A stretch of DNA of 7,990 nt, from NCBI GenBank assembly GCA_019751475.1, contig JAIENH010000487.1:1-7990 (forward strand), written 5' to 3'. The DNA is from Cyclobacteriaceae bacterium. GTDB lineage: Bacteria; Bacteroidota; Bacteroidia; Cytophagales; Cyclobacteriaceae. Positions within the stretch are counted from its first letter, which is position 1. Each line of letters begins with the position of its first letter. Shown one piece after another: positions 6,077-7,990 of the stretch. Under the pieces are notes generated by a model. The model had not been told where the DNA came from. It searched no databases and saw nothing but the letters and a program-made list of their open reading frames with translations. The translations under genes were made by a program, and so were the position numbers.

Positions 6077-6111
6077 TTCTATATTCTACCTTCTAACTCC
6101 TGCATCCTGTT
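6077..6111 (+). repeat. Pyrimidine-rich degenerate heptad array
   Basis: Five consecutive 7-base units fill most of the gap before the paiB-like gene. The first three share TTCTA followed by two variable bases (starts at 6077, 6084 and 6091), and the last two share TCCTG with variable ends (6098 and 6105). The array ends 5 bases before the ATG at 6117, so it forms the leader of that gene. The top strand has almost no G, which keeps the leader unstructured. No function is known to me. Confidence 0.6.
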
Positions 6112-6116
6112 TCAAC

Positions 6117-6734
6117 ATGTACATCGCCAAAATCAATCGCAATGAAAACATGGACGAGGTGAAGCAATTCCTTCGTCAACATGGTTTTGCTATTCTCGTC
6201 AGTACCGTGGAAGGGAAACCGTGGGCTACACACCTGCCCCTGCACTTGTCAGCTGATGGAAATACATTTTCGGGTCATGTGGCTCGCGGAAATAAACAAT
6301 GGAAGGAATTGGCAGCGCAACCGGAGGTGCTTGCTATTTTTCAGGGGCCACATACCTACATATCCTCATCCTGGTACGATCATGAAAACGTTCCCACCTG
6401 GAACTACATAGCCGTGCACGTGTATGGAACCATGCGAATCATTGAGGGTGATGCTTTGATCGATTCATTGCGCCAACTGACCAATCACTACGAGAAGAAC
6501 TCACCGCGACCTGTATCGGTAGATACCATGTCAAAGAAATTTGTGGAGAAGGAAGTGCTGGGCATCGTGGGACTGGAGTTGACTATCTCACGCATGGAAG
6601 CTGCCTACAAACTTTCGCAAAATCGCGACAACAAAACCTACCAGGAGATTATGAAGCAACTGCGCGAGCGGCCTGACGAGCAGTCGCACCAAGTGGCCGC
6701 TGCCATGCAGAAACTTCGGCCGGAAATTGAATGA
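6117..6734 (+). CDS. PaiB-type FMN-binding split-barrel protein
   Basis: This is a PaiB-family protein, related in fold to pyridoxamine 5'-phosphate oxidase and other FMN-binding split barrels. Bacillus PaiB is described as a negative transcriptional regulator of protease and sporulation genes, partnered with the acetyltransferase PaiA; what most homologues do is uncertain. The 205-residue length is normal. Diagnostic motifs are GHVARGNKQW (53-62), GPHTYISSSWY (77-87), VPTWNY (92-97) followed by the VHVYG strand, and the C-terminal AYKLSQNR (163-170). There is no DNA-binding helix-turn-helix visible. The GNAT remnant upstream is interesting, since PaiA is itself a GNAT protein, but nothing shows that the remnant came from a paiA. 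The protein should be cytoplasmic. It continues the same-strand run, with 59 bases before the aminotransferase gene. Confidence 0.9.
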   Translation: MYIAKINRNENMDEVKQFLRQHGFAILVSTVEGKPWATHLPLHLSADGNTFSGHVARGNKQWKELAAQPEVLAIFQGPHTYISSSWYDHENVPTWNYIAVHVYGTMRIIEGDALIDSLRQLTNHYEKNSPRPVSVDTMSKKFVEKEVLGIVGLELTISRMEAAYKLSQNRDNKTYQEIMKQLRERPDEQSHQVAAAMQKLRPEIE

Positions 6735-6793
6735 GTATTTTACAACCGTTACACCCTTTATTTTAAATATATTTACCAGCAAAACTAACACGT

Positions 6794-7864
6794 ATGACAG
6801 CCACTGACACTATTTCCGTCCAGCGAACCACGCAATCCCGTCTGCGGGAGACTGATTTTAACAACCTCGAGTTCGGCAAGTACATTTCCGATCATATGTT
6901 GCTGTCAGATTGGGCCAAAGGCCAGTGGAGCGACCCGGTCATTGTACCGTTTGGCGAATTGAAAATGACGCCTGCTATCCTCGCCCTGCACTACGGGCAG
7001 GCCATTTTCGAAGGCATGAAGGCATTCAAAATGAAAGATGGCAGCATCAACATCTTCCGCCCGCACAAGCACCACGACCGCATGAACAAATCATTGGCGC
7101 GCATGTGCATGCCTACCATGTCGTTTGAAATGTTTTTGCAATCGCTCACCGCCCTCATCGAAGTGGACAAAGATTGGGTGCCTGATTCAGAAGGTTCTTC
7201 ACTATACATCCGTCCGTTGGTGTTTGCTTCCGAATCACGCCTTGGAGTGAAGGTAGCTGACCAATATAAATTTGTAGTACTCACCAGCCCTGTGGGTCCT
7301 TATTATAACAAGCCGTTCCGCCTGAAAGTGGAAGACCAGTATGTGCGCACAGCCGAAGGAGGCACTGGCTTTGCAAAATGTGCAGGCAACTATGGTGGTG
7401 CGTTTTATCCCACGCAAGTGGCCAAGCAAGAAGGCTTTGACCAGGTGCTGTGGACGGACAGCAAAGAGCACAAGTACATTGATGAAGTGGGCATGATGAA
7501 TGTGATGTTTGTTCTCAATGGCAAGCTCATCACACCAAAACTTAACACGGCTATTCTCGATGGCGTCACGCGCGATACGATTTTAACATTAGCCAAAGAC
7601 ATGGGCATGCCAACGGAAGAGCGCAGAATAAGTCTTAGTGAGTTAGTCGATGGTTTTAAAAACAAAACACTGACGGAAGGTTTTGGTTGTGGCACTGCAG
7701 CGGTAGTGTCGCCCATTGCGGCTGTTCATATTCATGGCCAGGACATAACCATACCTGCTCCGGATGCTTCAAGTTTTCAATTGCAAGTGAAGAAGCGTCT
7801 TCACGACATTCGCTCAGGCGCATTGCCTGATACGCATGGCTGGAATCACATTGTTCGCATCTAA
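6794..7864 (+). CDS. ilvE: Branched-chain amino acid aminotransferase (fold-type IV, BCAT type)
   Basis: The enzyme transfers the amino group between glutamate and the branched 2-oxo acids, the last step in leucine, isoleucine and valine synthesis and the first in their breakdown. At 356 residues it is the longer BCAT form, like the mitochondrial enzymes, rather than the shorter E. coli IlvE. Landmarks are LHYGQAIFEGMKAF (near residue 65-80), the PLP lysine Lys195 in GTGFAKCAGNYGG, the WTDSKEHKYIDEVGMMN segment with the cofactor-binding Glu, and the GFGCGTAAVVSPI motif near the C-terminus. The residue after the lysine is Cys, where many bacterial homologues have Ala, a mild variation. The ATG at 6794 is preceded by an A/T-rich leader. 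The gene is probably a housekeeping one that closes the run, although only 12 bases separate it from the MDR gene downstream. Confidence 0.93.
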   Translation: MTATDTISVQRTTQSRLRETDFNNLEFGKYISDHMLLSDWAKGQWSDPVIVPFGELKMTPAILALHYGQAIFEGMKAFKMKDGSINIFRPHKHHDRMNKSLARMCMPTMSFEMFLQSLTALIEVDKDWVPDSEGSSLYIRPLVFASESRLGVKVADQYKFVVLTSPVGPYYNKPFRLKVEDQYVRTAEGGTGFAKCAGNYGGAFYPTQVAKQEGFDQVLWTDSKEHKYIDEVGMMNVMFVLNGKLITPKLNTAILDGVTRDTILTLAKDMGMPTEERRISLSELVDGFKNKTLTEGFGCGTAAVVSPIAAVHIHGQDITIPAPDASSFQLQVKKRLHDIRSGALPDTHGWNHIVRI

Positions 7865-7876
7865 TTCCGCCCAAGC

Positions 7877-7990
7877 ATGAAAGCGGCTGTTTTCAAAGGA
7901 AAGGATTTTCCTTTGGAGGTGATCGAATTTGCAAAGCCACGGCCGGTGAAAGACCAGGTGCTGGTGAAGCTGCACACCGCGGCACTTAAC
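7877..7990 (+). CDS. MDR-family zinc-type alcohol dehydrogenase / quinone oxidoreductase (partial, first 38 residues)
   Basis: Only the N-terminus lies in the window. The frame starts MKAAVFKGKD, continues through PRPVKDQVLVKLHTAALN, and runs off the end. This is the standard opening of medium-chain dehydrogenase/reductases: an initial beta strand, a Pro-rich turn, and then the V-L-V-K-x-x-x-A-A-L-N strand and helix start. The NAD(P)-binding Rossmann domain and any zinc ligands are beyond the window, so zinc-dependent alcohol dehydrogenase and quinone reductase cannot be told apart; the A-A-L-N ending leans slightly towards the quinone oxidoreductase branch. The start lies 12 bases after the aminotransferase stop, so the two are probably cotranscribed. 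A perfect 9-base inverted repeat sits in its first codons (7894-7915). Confidence 0.8.
   Translation, partial: MKAAVFKGKDFPLEVIEFAKPRPVKDQVLVKLHTAALN

Noticed and set aside
6749..6775. Promoter before the aminotransferase gene, using TATATTTA at 6768-6775
   Set aside because: The -7-like string is one base off consensus, but no TTTG-like -33 element occurs 19 bases upstream, and A/T-rich spacers yield such strings easily.
7235..7716. Overlapping minus-strand open frames inside the aminotransferase gene
   Set aside because: The plus strand carries all BCAT motifs through this stretch; the reverse frames are codon-bias shadows.

Overview
The window looks like a chromosomal segment from a Bacteroidota bacterium, most likely in the Cytophagales. 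This rests on promoter-like elements of the TTTG / TAnnTTTG type, A/T-rich leaders without clear Shine-Dalgarno sites, moderate GC, and protein types common in that group: a MocR regulator, DUF1572 and DinB proteins, PaiB, and a BCAT-type aminotransferase. The lineage is inference; no rRNA or tRNA gene is present.

Left end (1-666): the 5' part of a MocR/PdxR-type regulator (GntR winged helix plus aminotransferase-like domain) runs off the window on the minus strand. A roughly 200-base divergent control region separates it from a plus-strand gene for an exported, probably outer-membrane protein. This region holds a perfect minus-strand -7 element, short direct repeats, and a plus-strand promoter with an operator-like dyad between its -33 and -7 elements.

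Middle (667-5549): after the exported protein gene and a spacer with a possible 24-residue membrane peptide, a one-directional run of genes begins. It holds an EamA/DMT exporter, a DUF1572/DinB-fold protein, a PhzF-family protein, and a group II PLP-dependent decarboxylase. Between phzF and the decarboxylase lie a 90-base inverted-repeat element and what looks like a deletion scar: the first 24 codons of a GNAT acetyltransferase followed, in another frame, by a possible DinB-family tail.

Right end (5550-7990): a second DinB-family protein, a PaiB-type split-barrel protein, a complete branched-chain amino acid aminotransferase, and the first 38 codons of an MDR-family (quinone oxidoreductase/alcohol dehydrogenase-like) protein.

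The genes look like an accessory metabolism and stress neighbourhood: amino-acid-type exporter, PLP enzymes, two DinB-fold proteins and a PaiB protein, near a PLP-binding type of regulator. A shared PLP/amino-acid theme is plausible but not shown by the sequence. Two spacers contain degenerate 7-base-period repeats. I see no phage, insertion sequence, CRISPR array or defence system, and nothing that clearly amounts to a new multi-gene system. The best second looks are the GNAT/DinB relic, the inverted repeat and the operator-like dyad.
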